Below, one piece after another: positions 17,299 through 25,980 of a stretch of DNA of 64,000 nt. Positions within the stretch are counted from its first letter, which is position 1, and the number at the start of each line of letters is the position of its first letter. The DNA is from CAUZIZ01 sp965219855 (GTDB lineage Bacteria; Acidobacteriota; UBA6911; RPQK01; JAJDTT01): positions 124,001-188,000 of the forward strand of contig CBDCOR010000012.1 of assembly GCA_965219855.1 (NCBI GenBank), read 5' to 3'. The translations under genes were made by a program, and so were the position numbers. Below the pieces are notes generated by a model. It did not search any database, was not told where the DNA came from, and saw only the letters and a list, made by a program, of their open reading frames with translations.

Positions 17299-17569
17299 AG
17301 TACTCTGGCTCATAAACACGATGATGTATGTGGCGAGCGCGACGGCGTCGAGGGCGCGAAGCGACGACGGAGCAATACCTTTGCGTATTGCCAGGAGGAG
17401 CGACTCCATCGGCCCGTCCCGTCGCCACCCGCAGGGCAGATGGGGGTTGTGGACGATCTCGGCGTTGGTCGTCGTCGAAGATGGCCAAGCATCGTCTTCC
17501 TCCTCCCGCCTTGACCACGCCTCACAAGCCCCATCTGCATACATCACCGTATTTATGAACCAGAGTACT
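17299..17569. mobile_element. Palindromic MITE inserted between korA and korB
   Basis: A 271-bp element with terminal inverted repeats of about 30 bp (AGTACTCTGG then CTCATAAACACG on the left, TTCATAAATACG on the right side's complement). TA is on both sides (17297-17298 and 17570-17571). The TA duplication suggests mobilisation by an IS630/Tc1-type transposase. The interior is also largely self-complementary. Open 83-codon frames run on both strands and end in near-identical peptides (VFMSQST, VFMNQST), a by-product of the symmetry. The insertion lies in the korA stop codon. Confidence 0.85.
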
Positions 17570-19407
17570 TAGCCTTCCAAAGCAAGCACCTGCTCCGTGA
17601 TGAAGCGAGCATCGACTGGAAGCCCTGAGTAGGCAAGGATCTTCGTAATCCCGGGCGCCTCCGTCCCGACCTCCAATCGCAACAGATCTCCCAGCTGACC
17701 GTCACGATTCTGCTCCACCACGTAGACCCGCTTACATCGAGAAACAAAGTCACTCAGATCTGACGTGAAGGGCAGCGCGCGGATCCTCAGATAATTTGTC
17801 TCGAGACCCTCTTCGTTGCGAAGCTGATCCCGGCTCTCCTCAATGGCCACATCGGTTGACCCATAGGCGATCAGGCCAATTTCCGCACCAGCGACATACT
17901 CGATCTCGGGCTGCGGAACCCACTTCTTTGCCGTTTCAAACTTCTTGGCCAGCCGATTCATCAGCTTTTCGTATGCCTCGGGCTTCTCGGTGTAGCGAGC
18001 CGATTCATCGTGCCCACTGCCCCGGGTAAAGTATGCCGCCAGGGGATGTTCGGTACCCGGCAGAGTTCGATAGGGGATACCGTCTCCGTCGACATCCCGG
18101 TAGCGGCCAAACTCTCCCAACCGATTCAGGTCCTCGGCCCTGAGCACCTTCCCCCGATCATACGGCTTTTCGGGGTAGTCGAAGGGATCCGCCATCCAGT
18201 TGTTCATACCAATATCGAGGTCAGATGCCACGAAGATCGGTTGCTGAAAGCGTTCCGCTAGATCGAAGGCTGCCCTGGAGAACTCGAAGCATTCCTTCAT
18301 ATTGGCGGGCAAAAGGATGACGTGCTTGGTATCGCCGTGGGACAGGTAATGCAGGGAAAAGATGTCGGCTTGTGAGGTCCTGGTGGGTAATCCGGTGCTG
18401 GGGCCGACCCGTTGGACATCGAAAATCACGCAGGGGATCTCTGCAAAGTGGGCCAGCCCGGTGAACTCGGCCATCAATGAGATACCAGGACCGGAAGTCG
18501 ATGTCATCGCCCGAGCGCCAGCCCACCCGGCTCCGATCACCATCCCCAAGGCGGCTATCTCATCTTCAGCCTGGACGATCGCGAAGGTAGCCTTTCCAGT
18601 CTTGGGATCGATTCGGTAACGCTGCATGTAGTCGGTCAGGGACTCGCACAGGCTGCTGGCCGGGGTGATGGGATACCAGGTGACAACCGTCGCTCCACCA
18701 AACATCGCTCCCAGAGCACAGGCAGCGTTTCCGTCGATGATGATCTTGCCCTGGTTTTCGTTCATTCGTTCGAGACGGTAGGGATCCCTCTTGGGCGCAT
18801 GCTTCCGAACGTACTCGGCACCCAGGTGGGTGACTTTGATGTTGAGATCAACCGCTTTCTGTTTTGTTTTGAACCACTTTCCGATAGCGGTCTCGACTTC
18901 CGCCATCTCGATTCCAAGCAGCTCGGCCACGCTCCCCACATACGCCATGTTCGCGACTAGCTTGCGTAGTCGAGCATTGCTCACTACCTCAGCAGCGATT
19001 TTGGAGAAAGGGATGGGATAGAAGATGAGATCGTCACGGAGTCTGGAGAGATTGAGCTTTTCCTCGTAGATGACCACTCGACCGGGGTCTAGGGATTCAA
19101 CGTCCTCTTTGGCCGTCTCCGGGTTTAGAGCAAGCAGGATGTCGATCTCTCTCTTTCGACCAACATACCCGTGCTTCGAGGCTCTAATCGTAAACCAGGT
19201 CGGCAGACCCGCAATGTTGGATGGGAAGAGGTTCTTTCCACTGATCGGTATTCCCATCTGGAATATCGATCGCATCAGAACGTTATTGGAACTCTGGCTC
19301 CCCGATCCGTTGACGGTGGCGACTTGTATCGATAGGTCGTTTACAATTTCTGCCTGGGATTCCTCATCCAAAACCGGGACCTGAGACTCGGTCTCGATTG
19401 TAACCAC
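17569..19407 (-). CDS. korA: 2-oxoacid:ferredoxin oxidoreductase, fused gamma-alpha subunit (KorA-like)
   Basis: A 612-residue protein. Residues about 25-200 are a gamma domain (GSQSSNNVLMRSIFQMGIPI). The rest is the alpha subunit, with the TPP-side motif MFGGATVVTWYPITPASSL, the CoA-region stretch SGPGISLMAEF and a C-terminal transketolase-like domain. Together with KorB it forms 2-oxoacid:ferredoxin oxidoreductase. No delta ferredoxin gene adjoins. GTG start with AAGGAG upstream. The stop codon TAA now takes its last base from the MITE; before insertion it would have been TAG. Confidence 0.9.
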   Translation of the reverse strand: MVTIETESQVPVLDEESQAEIVNDLSIQVATVNGSGSQSSNNVLMRSIFQMGIPISGKNLFPSNIAGLPTWFTIRASKHGYVGRKREIDILLALNPETAKEDVESLDPGRVVIYEEKLNLSRLRDDLIFYPIPFSKIAAEVVSNARLRKLVANMAYVGSVAELLGIEMAEVETAIGKWFKTKQKAVDLNIKVTHLGAEYVRKHAPKRDPYRLERMNENQGKIIIDGNAACALGAMFGGATVVTWYPITPASSLCESLTDYMQRYRIDPKTGKATFAIVQAEDEIAALGMVIGAGWAGARAMTSTSGPGISLMAEFTGLAHFAEIPCVIFDVQRVGPSTGLPTRTSQADIFSLHYLSHGDTKHVILLPANMKECFEFSRAAFDLAERFQQPIFVASDLDIGMNNWMADPFDYPEKPYDRGKVLRAEDLNRLGEFGRYRDVDGDGIPYRTLPGTEHPLAAYFTRGSGHDESARYTEKPEAYEKLMNRLAKKFETAKKWVPQPEIEYVAGAEIGLIAYGSTDVAIEESRDQLRNEEGLETNYLRIRALPFTSDLSDFVSRCKRVYVVEQNRDGQLGDLLRLEVGTEAPGITKILAYSGLPVDARFITEQVLALEG

Positions 19408-19466
19408 ATTCGTCTCCTTGGTACCTGCTCGAGGCCAGCACTCCCAATAAAGTCAGACGCGACTAT

Positions 19467-20782
19467 CAGTAGTGTCCCAACGTTTGGGCTTCTAATCTCT
19501 GTAAAGTATTAATGAGTAATATGTTAGAGAAGATAATGGGTGTTTCCGACTTGAAAGTGAGTGTACGCTCACGCCCTTCAGTTCATAAGGAGGGCGAGCA
19601 TGTACACGGGCACGACGATTTTTTCTCAGGTGATGCGGCATCTTCCCTGGCATCATTTTCATCGCATTGTTCAGCACTACGGAGGCGACTACAAGGTCAA
19701 GTCGTTCCGCTGTGCCGACCATTACCGGGTCATGGCCTTTGCACAGTTGACCTATCGCGAGAGCTTGCGCGATATCGAAGCCTGCCTACGGGCCATGAGA
19801 TCCAAGCTCTTCCACATGGGCATTCGCTCCACAGTCTCCCGCAACAATCTGTCCAATGCCAACGAGAGGCGCGACTGGCGCATCTATGCCGAGTTTGCCC
19901 AAGTGCTTATCGCCGAAGCGCGCCGCCTGTACACCGACGAGGACCTGGGAGTCGACCTGAACGCGACCGTCTATGCCTTGGACTCCACGACCATCGACCT
20001 GTGCCTCTCGGTCTTCCCCTGGGCGCGCTTCCGCCGTACCAAGGGGGCGATCAAACTGCATACCTTGCTCAACCTGCACGGCGCCATTCCCGAGTTCGTT
20101 CTGATCTCGGACGGAAAACTGCACGATGTCCACGCCTTGGACCACCTGATTCCTTGTCCCGGTGCCTACTACATCATGGATCGCGGATACCTGGATTTCG
20201 GGCGCCTGTACCGACTCCATTCTGCCCGGTCGTTATTCGTGACCCGCGCCAAGGCCAACTTCAAGTTCCGCCGCCGCTACTCCCACCCGGTGGACAGAAC
20301 GACGGGACTGATCTGCGACCAAACTGTCCTGCTGAGCACCTTCTATCCGGCCAAGGCCTACCCCGAACCTTTGCGTCGCATCAAGTTCTTCGACGTCACC
20401 ACCGACCTGCGGCTAGTATTCCTCACCAACGACTTTGCTTCTCCCGCTCTGACTATTGCCCGGCTCTACAAGCTCCGCTGGCAGATCGAACTGTTCTTCA
20501 AATGGATCAAACAGCATCTCCGCATCAAGGCCTTTTACGGCACCAGTCCCAATGCCGTGAAAACACAAATCTGGATCGCCCTCAGTACCTACCTGCTCAT
20601 CGCCATCATCCGCAAGCGCCTCTATCTCGAGTTGCCGCTCTACACAATTCTCCAGGTCCTGAGTGTCTCGCTCTTCGAGAAAACCCCAATTTTACAGGCC
20701 TTTCAGGACATGCATTACATTACTCAGAATAGTGACATTCATAAACAGTTGATGTTATTCGACTAACGCTGGGACGCTACTG
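19467..20782 (+). mobile_element. IS4-family insertion sequence with 9-bp target duplication
   Basis: A complete 1316-bp IS. Its ends are inverted repeats of about 12 bp (CAGTAGTGTCCC on the left; complement of the right end CAGTAGCGTCCC). The host sequence CGCGACTAT is duplicated at 19458-19466 and 20783-20791. It carries one transposase gene. It landed upstream of korA, 60 bp from its start codon, and may have displaced or replaced the korA promoter. Confidence 0.9.
19600..20766 (+). CDS. IS4-family DDE transposase
   Basis: A 388-residue transposase. The ATG at 19600 is preceded by AAGGAGG at ideal spacing, so it is preferred over a GTG start at 19561. The catalytic residues appear as the first Asp in ALDSTTIDLCLS, the second in YYIMDRGYLD, and the Glu in the IS4 signature YKLRWQIELFFKWIKQ, which fits Y-(2)-R-(3)-E-(6)-K exactly. 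The frame is intact, so the element may still be active. Confidence 0.95.
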   Translation: MYTGTTIFSQVMRHLPWHHFHRIVQHYGGDYKVKSFRCADHYRVMAFAQLTYRESLRDIEACLRAMRSKLFHMGIRSTVSRNNLSNANERRDWRIYAEFAQVLIAEARRLYTDEDLGVDLNATVYALDSTTIDLCLSVFPWARFRRTKGAIKLHTLLNLHGAIPEFVLISDGKLHDVHALDHLIPCPGAYYIMDRGYLDFGRLYRLHSARSLFVTRAKANFKFRRRYSHPVDRTTGLICDQTVLLSTFYPAKAYPEPLRRIKFFDVTTDLRLVFLTNDFASPALTIARLYKLRWQIELFFKWIKQHLRIKAFYGTSPNAVKTQIWIALSTYLLIAIIRKRLYLELPLYTILQVLSVSLFEKTPILQAFQDMHYITQNSDIHKQLMLFD

Positions 20783-20791
20783 CGCGACTAT

Positions 20792-21066
20792 CTTAGCAAA
20801 ACACAATGACGGTCTGTGCGGCAAAAGTAAGTGCCTGAAAGGGTTTTCGGTGTTTTTTTGACATCTAGAAAACCGCCTAATTACTCCATCGACCTCTCCC
20901 ACACCTTCTTTACGGCCGATGCACTCCCAAGAGAAGATGCTCCCTGGACTCGATCTGCTCCCTTTTTCGAGGCACCTGGCCCTTTTTCCTATTCCAATCT
21001 GGAGCTGCGGAGCATATGTTCGTGACTTCGTGATTCCCTGCCAATGGAATTTCCGGGGAGACAATC
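20792..21066 (+). other. Gap upstream of trmJ
   Basis: About 275 bp between the IS4 target duplication and trmJ. A TTGACA hexamer at 20858-20863 follows a T-run and may be the -35 box of a trmJ promoter, but no convincing -10 box is at the right distance. No open frame with coding character was seen. Confidence 0.3.
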
Positions 21067-21786
21067 GTGAAGGAGCGGATCTGCTTTATCCTCGTTCGAA
21101 CCCAATTCGCGTCAAACCTGGGTGCAGCTGCACGAGTGATGAAGAATATGGGCGTCGCTAGGCTGGTCCTGGTACAACCCCAGTGCGAGGTCGGCGCGGA
21201 AGCACGGATGCTGGCGATGAAGGGTGCCGAGGTCCTCGACCAGGCCTCCTTTTTTGCTTCACTGGAAGAGGCTGCGCAACACCTCGACCTGATTTTGGGA
21301 ACCACCGGCCGCCTCTCCCCACGGGCACACCCCCTCAACTGCAGAGCACTGGGGGAGCAAGTCATCGATCGGTTTCCCCAGTCTTCCATCGGCATCGCCT
21401 TCGGGCCGGAGGGCAATGGGCTGGAGCGTGCGGAACTTCGTCTTTGTCAGTGGCTGGTCGAGATTCCGACGGTACGCGGCTCCAGCTCGCTCAACCTGGC
21501 CCAGGCCGTAGCCGTGATCGCCTACGAACTTCATGTAAGTTCCCTCAAGCAGCCAGATCGAAACTTTCTCAATCACGCCAATCAGCAACAGATCCGAGCG
21601 CTCCTGAGCCATGTCGAACGTCTCCTGCCGGCAATCAAACTACAATCCCACGTCTCGGCCGAGCGGCTGTTGAAGAGGTTGGCGAGAATTGCGGGCAGGG
21701 CCCAACTCGAGATTGAGGACGTGAATCTTCTCCGATGGTTGTTGTCCGAAATTGAAGACAAGCTGGGCCAGCGACCTGAAAGCTAA
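21067..21786 (+). CDS. trmJ: tRNA 2'-O-methyltransferase TrmJ-like (SPOUT)
   Basis: A SPOUT-class RNA methyltransferase of 239 residues, closest to TrmJ, which methylates the 2' oxygen of the anticodon-loop residue 32 in tRNA. Motifs: LVRTQFASNLGAAARVMKNMG at the N-terminus, IAFGPEGNGL (motif 2) and SSSLNLAQAVAVIAYEL (motif 3, the trefoil knot). A helical C-terminal extension follows, as in TrmJ. GTG start with GGGGAGA upstream. Other SpoU-family substrates remain possible. Confidence 0.85.
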   Translation: MKERICFILVRTQFASNLGAAARVMKNMGVARLVLVQPQCEVGAEARMLAMKGAEVLDQASFFASLEEAAQHLDLILGTTGRLSPRAHPLNCRALGEQVIDRFPQSSIGIAFGPEGNGLERAELRLCQWLVEIPTVRGSSSLNLAQAVAVIAYELHVSSLKQPDRNFLNHANQQQIRALLSHVERLLPAIKLQSHVSAERLLKRLARIAGRAQLEIEDVNLLRWLLSEIEDKLGQRPES

Positions 21787-21860
21787 ATAGTGTGCAGTGG
21801 ACAGTCAGCAGTGAGCAGTACCGGAAACAGCTGCAGCCAAGAGAGAAGCCGCGAACCACT

Positions 21861-21954
21861 TGACTCGTCAGCAATATGAACCCAAGTTTCGAGGAGAAAG
21901 CTGGACAACAGCAAGATTTCCCCTATCCCCGACCGAAGTTCTCCCCTGAATGAT
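21861..21954. repeat. Diverged direct repeat flanking the broken glycosidase gene, copy 1
   Basis: This stretch matches 23728-23832 with many substitutions. In one frame both encode similar peptides (RQQYEPKFRGESWTTAR here; YRQYKPKFREQNRTTAR there), so both look like decayed coding DNA from one ancestral gene. The rest of 21787-22038 shows nothing recognisable. Confidence 0.55.
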
Positions 21955-22038
21955 CAGCGCGGCTGAGGGCGCTACTGACTTAAGGGTTCATGCGGTTCAT
22001 GCGATTCATACAAGAATTGAACGTGGAGGAAGACTCTC

Positions 22039-23696
22039 ATGAAAGCTAAGAGATCGCATGGTTGTCGGTCCGCTCTGGTCCCTTTGCTTTTCTGGATGGT
22101 CGTCAGCAGCACCTGGGATCGGATTGGGGCTGCCGGCCTTGGCCACCAGGAGCCAGCCTCACGGGTCTCGGTTGTGGTTGGCTCCGGAGCGCCTCAGCTA
22201 GAACGTTTCGCTGCTCGCGAGCTGCGCCGCTATCTTTACGAACTTTATGGCACCCAGGCCCGCTCACAAGGTTCTCCCGATCCAGCCGTGGACCTGAACA
22301 TCCCGCTCGGCAATCCCAGGACCAATCCGGCCATCCTCGACACGCTCGGTAAGGCAGGTTGGCCCCAGGTCAGCGACCAGGGAATGGTATTGAGGAAAGT
22401 GTCCGCCGTCGGTAAGCCGGCGTTGGTTCTTGGTGGGGGCAGCCCACAGGCCACACTTTGGTCGGTCTACGAACTTGTGGAACGCGCCGGGGTTCGTTTC
22501 CTACTAGAAAAAGACGTGCTCCCGCAGGAACCTGAACCCTTCCCACCGGGCGAGTTGGATCTCATCCTGGAACCTCGCTTTCGTTTTCGTTCCTACCGGG
22601 CCATCAACAACCTGGCCACCTCCCTGATCTTTTACGGGATGAAGGACTATCGTCACCTGATTGATCAGTTGGCCAAATTGAAGTTCAACGTTCTCTATGC
22701 CCAGACCTACCCGCATCAGCCCTTTGTCCACTATCAATTCCGGGACCAGCTGAAGGTCACCGGGGTACTCCACTACGGTTGGAAGATCCCCATTCACTTG
22801 GCAGCGATCGGACGCCATCTCTTCGGCGGTCGGTCGGAGCTGATCAATCCTGATTTCGTGGGTGCCGAGACCTACCAGGATCGATTGAGGGCTGGCCAAA
22901 ACCTGCTCCAGGAGCTGTTTGCCTACGCCCGGCGCCGGGGAATGCAAACCGGACTAAATTTCCGAATCATCCAGTTCACCAACGAGTTCAACTTGCGTTT
23001 CCCGGAATGGTCCGACCGCGAGTACGTCCCCAGGTCTGCCCTGAAGGGGAAGCGGAGTGCGAGGCTAGGGATCTCAGAGTATGCGGTGGACCCCACGGGG
23101 TTTTTCTATATAACGCCTGATAATCCGGTGGTGATGGCGCTGAACAAGACCATTAGCCGGGCCCACATCGACACTTATCCCGAAGTCGATTTCTACGGCT
23201 GGACGCAGCCGGAGCTGCCGGTAGGAGGGCAGCAGTACCGCCAGATGTGGAACCAACTCAATCACAAGTACGAGCTGGAGCCGGAGTTCAGCTTGGAACA
23301 GATGGAGGAATCGGCTAGAACCAACACGCTGCCGGTTGGTGTGCGGCGGGGCGAGAGGCCCCTGCACGAGCTCAGAGGAGCCATTGCCAACGCCTATACC
23401 CGGGACAAGCTCGTCAACGAAGACCGCATCCTGGCGGAGTCCAACAACCCGGACGCGAGCATCGTCATCAGCACTTTCAGTGACGAATTCTACCCCGTCA
23501 TGCCTAGGATCTTTCCCAACGCGATGCTGATGGTGCAGATGGACTACCTAACCTCGAGCGCACGGAGATGCTTTCCTTTGCCGCCCACACCGAGACCAGG
23601 GTCATGACCCTGGCGACTCTGGTGGACGACAACGTCGGGATCCTGCCGCAGCTGCCAACGCAGCCTCTTCATCGAATCCTCCCCAGACCACCGTAA
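22039..23696 (+). pseudogene. Alpha-glucuronidase-like glycoside hydrolase, frameshifted and truncated
   Basis: The intact part has 503 or so residues. It begins with a signal peptide (residues about 10-31). Next is a GH67 N-terminal-like domain (VVVGSGAPQLERFAARELRR, later LVLGGGSPQATLWSVYELVE and GVRFLLEKDVLP), then the start of a catalytic barrel with long WSDRE and TPDNPVV segments. At about 23546-23553 the frame breaks. The next frame reads LERTEMLSFAAHTETR and TLATLVDDNVGILPQLP, which continues the family-like sequence, then stops at 23696. Family members usually continue for several hundred residues, so the 3' part is missing. Exact glycosidase class is uncertain. Confidence 0.7.
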
Positions 23697-23727
23697 CTGA
23701 CCGCACCCGTTTTCTCCGCGAACGACG

Positions 23728-23832
23728 TGACTTATCGGCAATACAAGCCCAAGTTCCGGGAACAGAACCGGACAACAGCAAGATCTATGTTGACCCCGAC
23801 CGAAGCTGCTTTCTTGAATGTAACTGAGGCAT
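23728..23832. repeat. Diverged direct repeat flanking the broken glycosidase gene, copy 2
   Basis: Partner of 21861-21954. Conservation is better at the peptide level (KPKFR, TTAR, TPTE shared) than at DNA level, which points to old coding remnants. It lies right after the truncated gene, so a deletion or rearrangement between related sequences may have removed the gene's 3' end. Confidence 0.55.
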
Positions 23833-23868
23833 GGCGTCCGAAGAGGCCACCTTAGTACCCTGGATGTA

Positions 23869-25182
23869 TCAGTCGTGATCTTGGAGTTTGGGATTCTCTT
23901 CGATCACGTCCATGAAGGAAGATACGGAAAAGACAGCGTTGCCGATACCCGGGCTTCCGTACCCAGGAGGGGCCTTCAGATTGTACCGACTATGAGTCTG
24001 CTTCCAGACCCGTAAGAGCCCCACGTGATACTCCAATGGAGCCCCTCTTGGATTCTGCCTACCCAGAACACTTAAGGGTTCCGGGCACCAGGTGGTGAAG
24101 CGAGGAATGATTCCTCTGGACATGAAGAAGTCCAGTCCCTCACCGGTAGAAGCCAGCGCTTCATCTATACTGGTAAAACCTCCGGGGCGTGCCATTTCGA
24201 TGCCTGCAACGAAGTTCGGGATGACCCGAGACGGCGGGAAAACCTCGGCCGCATCGAGGATTCGCTGAATCCATCGGTCACGTCCGATGTAGCGGTCCTT
24301 CCCTGGGCAAATAATCCCAAACAGGCGCGGGTCCCAGACTTCATAGTTGGGATGATAAATCTGGATGCCAGCCTCCCAGAACCGCCTCACCTCGTCTCGA
24401 GGCAGAGCCTGGACCACAGCCTTGCCAATCCAGCGACCGGGAAATCGCTTCTCAATTGCCTCTGGATACCGGACATAGAAGTCGATCTCTGACTTACCGT
24501 TCAGAGTTGAGGTAACGCTGCCTCCAGTCACCGTATAAGCCCGACTCTCCGAATCGGTCTCCTGGATGATCTCGAGGGCCTCCAATATTTCGTCGATCGC
24601 TTTAACGGCAGTGTAGGAACGGCCCGAGTTCTTCTGCTGCCGATAATTCTCATTGATATCGCAGAACTGGCACTCGACCTTCCGCCCGAAGTACTGGCAC
24701 ATACGGAACACGGTGAGATAAAGGAGATAACCCCATTCAATGGTCGGGGCAATATCTGTGATGGGTTTGCCACCTGCAAGCGTTCGGCGGTAGTACTCGG
24801 GAACCTCCGGAAACTCTACCTGAGCAAGCTCGGTTCCTTCCAACGTGAGCATCAACTGCCCTTCCGACGACAGCTCGATACAATAGGGCGAATTCGGGTT
24901 CAATCGCACCGAGACGATGGTGCGGCGGAAGTCCCCGGATCCGCCTTTCAGACAGATCTCCTCGGGGGCGTGAAGGTTCTCCTGCTGCGCCATCTCTGAA
25001 ATGGGCACCAGGTCGAAGGAGAAGATGAAGTAGGCTTTCGGCTTGAAACCCGATGCCACCCGCAAGGAGTCCGCCGAAAACGCCACTCCCGTGCGGAGCA
25101 GATCCTCCTTGACGACCACCTCATGTGGGAGATCAGAGTACTTCTCCGCCAACTGTTGCACCCGTTCCAGCTGTTCTCCCAT
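23869..25182 (-). CDS. Radical SAM protein with unusual CX8CX2C cluster motif
   Basis: A 437-residue protein. The likely iron-sulfur ligands are Cys162, Cys171 and Cys174 (MCQYFGRKVECQFCDIN), spaced CX8CX2C rather than the canonical CX3CX2C. The aromatic residue before the last Cys and the TGGSVTS stretch near residue 220, corresponding to the SAM-binding GGE-type motif, support a radical SAM barrel. A 150-residue N-terminal domain precedes it. Reaction and substrate are unknown. The gene is alone, divergent from the TPR gene, with no peptide precursor or maturase partner nearby. Confidence 0.75.
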   Translation of the reverse strand: MGEQLERVQQLAEKYSDLPHEVVVKEDLLRTGVAFSADSLRVASGFKPKAYFIFSFDLVPISEMAQQENLHAPEEICLKGGSGDFRRTIVSVRLNPNSPYCIELSSEGQLMLTLEGTELAQVEFPEVPEYYRRTLAGGKPITDIAPTIEWGYLLYLTVFRMCQYFGRKVECQFCDINENYRQQKNSGRSYTAVKAIDEILEALEIIQETDSESRAYTVTGGSVTSTLNGKSEIDFYVRYPEAIEKRFPGRWIGKAVVQALPRDEVRRFWEAGIQIYHPNYEVWDPRLFGIICPGKDRYIGRDRWIQRILDAAEVFPPSRVIPNFVAGIEMARPGGFTSIDEALASTGEGLDFFMSRGIIPRFTTWCPEPLSVLGRQNPRGAPLEYHVGLLRVWKQTHSRYNLKAPPGYGSPGIGNAVFSVSSFMDVIEENPKLQDHD

Positions 25183-25336
25183 ACCCAGTCACGATAACAA
25201 AAACGGGCCTTCTCCGCCAAGGCGGGTGAGGCTTCTCGAAGCCTCCTCGATAGTCCCCCTACTGAGCCGGCGAGGAAGGGTTGCGAAGCAGGAACGCTAG
25301 GCTTGAAAGCACTCTCGTCAGCGGCGGCGGATGCTC

Positions 25337-25366
25337 TTGGTTTTTTACGTGCCTACGTCCTATAAT
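25337..25366 (+). promoter_or_regulatory. Sigma-70 promoter of the TPR gene
   Basis: TTGGTT (25337-25342), an 18-nt spacer and a perfect TATAAT (25361-25366) lie 49 bp upstream of the TPR gene's start codon. It may also drive glmU. Confidence 0.65.
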
Positions 25367-25414
25367 GGTCCTCTTGTTTTTCTGTTCCGGCTTGAATCAA
25401 AATGGAGGCAGTTG

Positions 25415-25921
25415 ATGGCGGCAAAGACCAGCAAGAAAGCGGATATTTATAAGCTCTATGCCGATGCTCTGGCATCGCTGAACAAGAGGCAGTACCCGAA
25501 AACGCAGAAACTTCTCTCTCAAATCAAGCAGGACTTCCCCACTGAGGTTGACGTTCTGGCTCGGGTGGACCTTCTCTTGAGGGTATGTGAGACAAGAATC
25601 GATGCGGCGGACAAGAAGGGACCCACGTGCTCTGAAGAAGCCTACGATCTCGGAGTCTTGCATCACAATCAGGGCCTCTATGACGACGCCCTGAAGTTGT
25701 TCGAGAAGGCCCAGAAAATAAACAAGGGGGAGACGGATCACATCCACTATGCGATAGCTGCAACCGAGGCTTCGCTCGGGAACACCCAGAATGCCCTCAA
25801 GAATCTGAAGTCCGCTATCAAGAGCAACCCACAGAACCGGATCTTTGCCCGCAACGATCCCGACTTCGAGCTCTTGTCCAGGAACAAGGAATTTGCACAA
25901 GTAATCTCGACCGAGGGTTAG
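25415..25921 (+). CDS. Small TPR-repeat protein
   Basis: 168 residues. The ATG at 25415 is preceded by GGAGG; a longer in-frame start at 25331 would overlap the promoter and is rejected. At least two TPR units are visible, one around EEAYDLGVLHHNQGLYDDAL KLFEKA and one around HYAIAATEASLGNTQNALKN. The end (RNDPDFELLSRNKEF) is a common closing motif of short TPR proteins. It is probably a scaffold for protein interactions; no partner can be named. glmU begins 59 bp downstream. Confidence 0.85.
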   Translation: MAAKTSKKADIYKLYADALASLNKRQYPKTQKLLSQIKQDFPTEVDVLARVDLLLRVCETRIDAADKKGPTCSEEAYDLGVLHHNQGLYDDALKLFEKAQKINKGETDHIHYAIAATEASLGNTQNALKNLKSAIKSNPQNRIFARNDPDFELLSRNKEFAQVISTEG

Positions 25922-25980
25922 TCCGAATTCCCCGTTTTCACTGATCCCGGTGTGGGCACAGTAAGCCAGCCCGTGTAGGT

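Noticed and set aside
17296..17572. Two 83-codon open frames on opposite strands inside the korA-korB element
   Set aside because: They mirror each other because the element is palindromic; no start signals, and their similar ends reflect the inverted repeats, not protein conservation.
19512..20732. A 406-codon open frame overlapping the IS4 transposase gene
   Set aside because: It lies in another frame of the same strand, has no ribosome binding site at its start, and its composition (Arg/Pro/Ser-rich) is that of an out-of-frame reading. The transposase frame has the full DDE signature.
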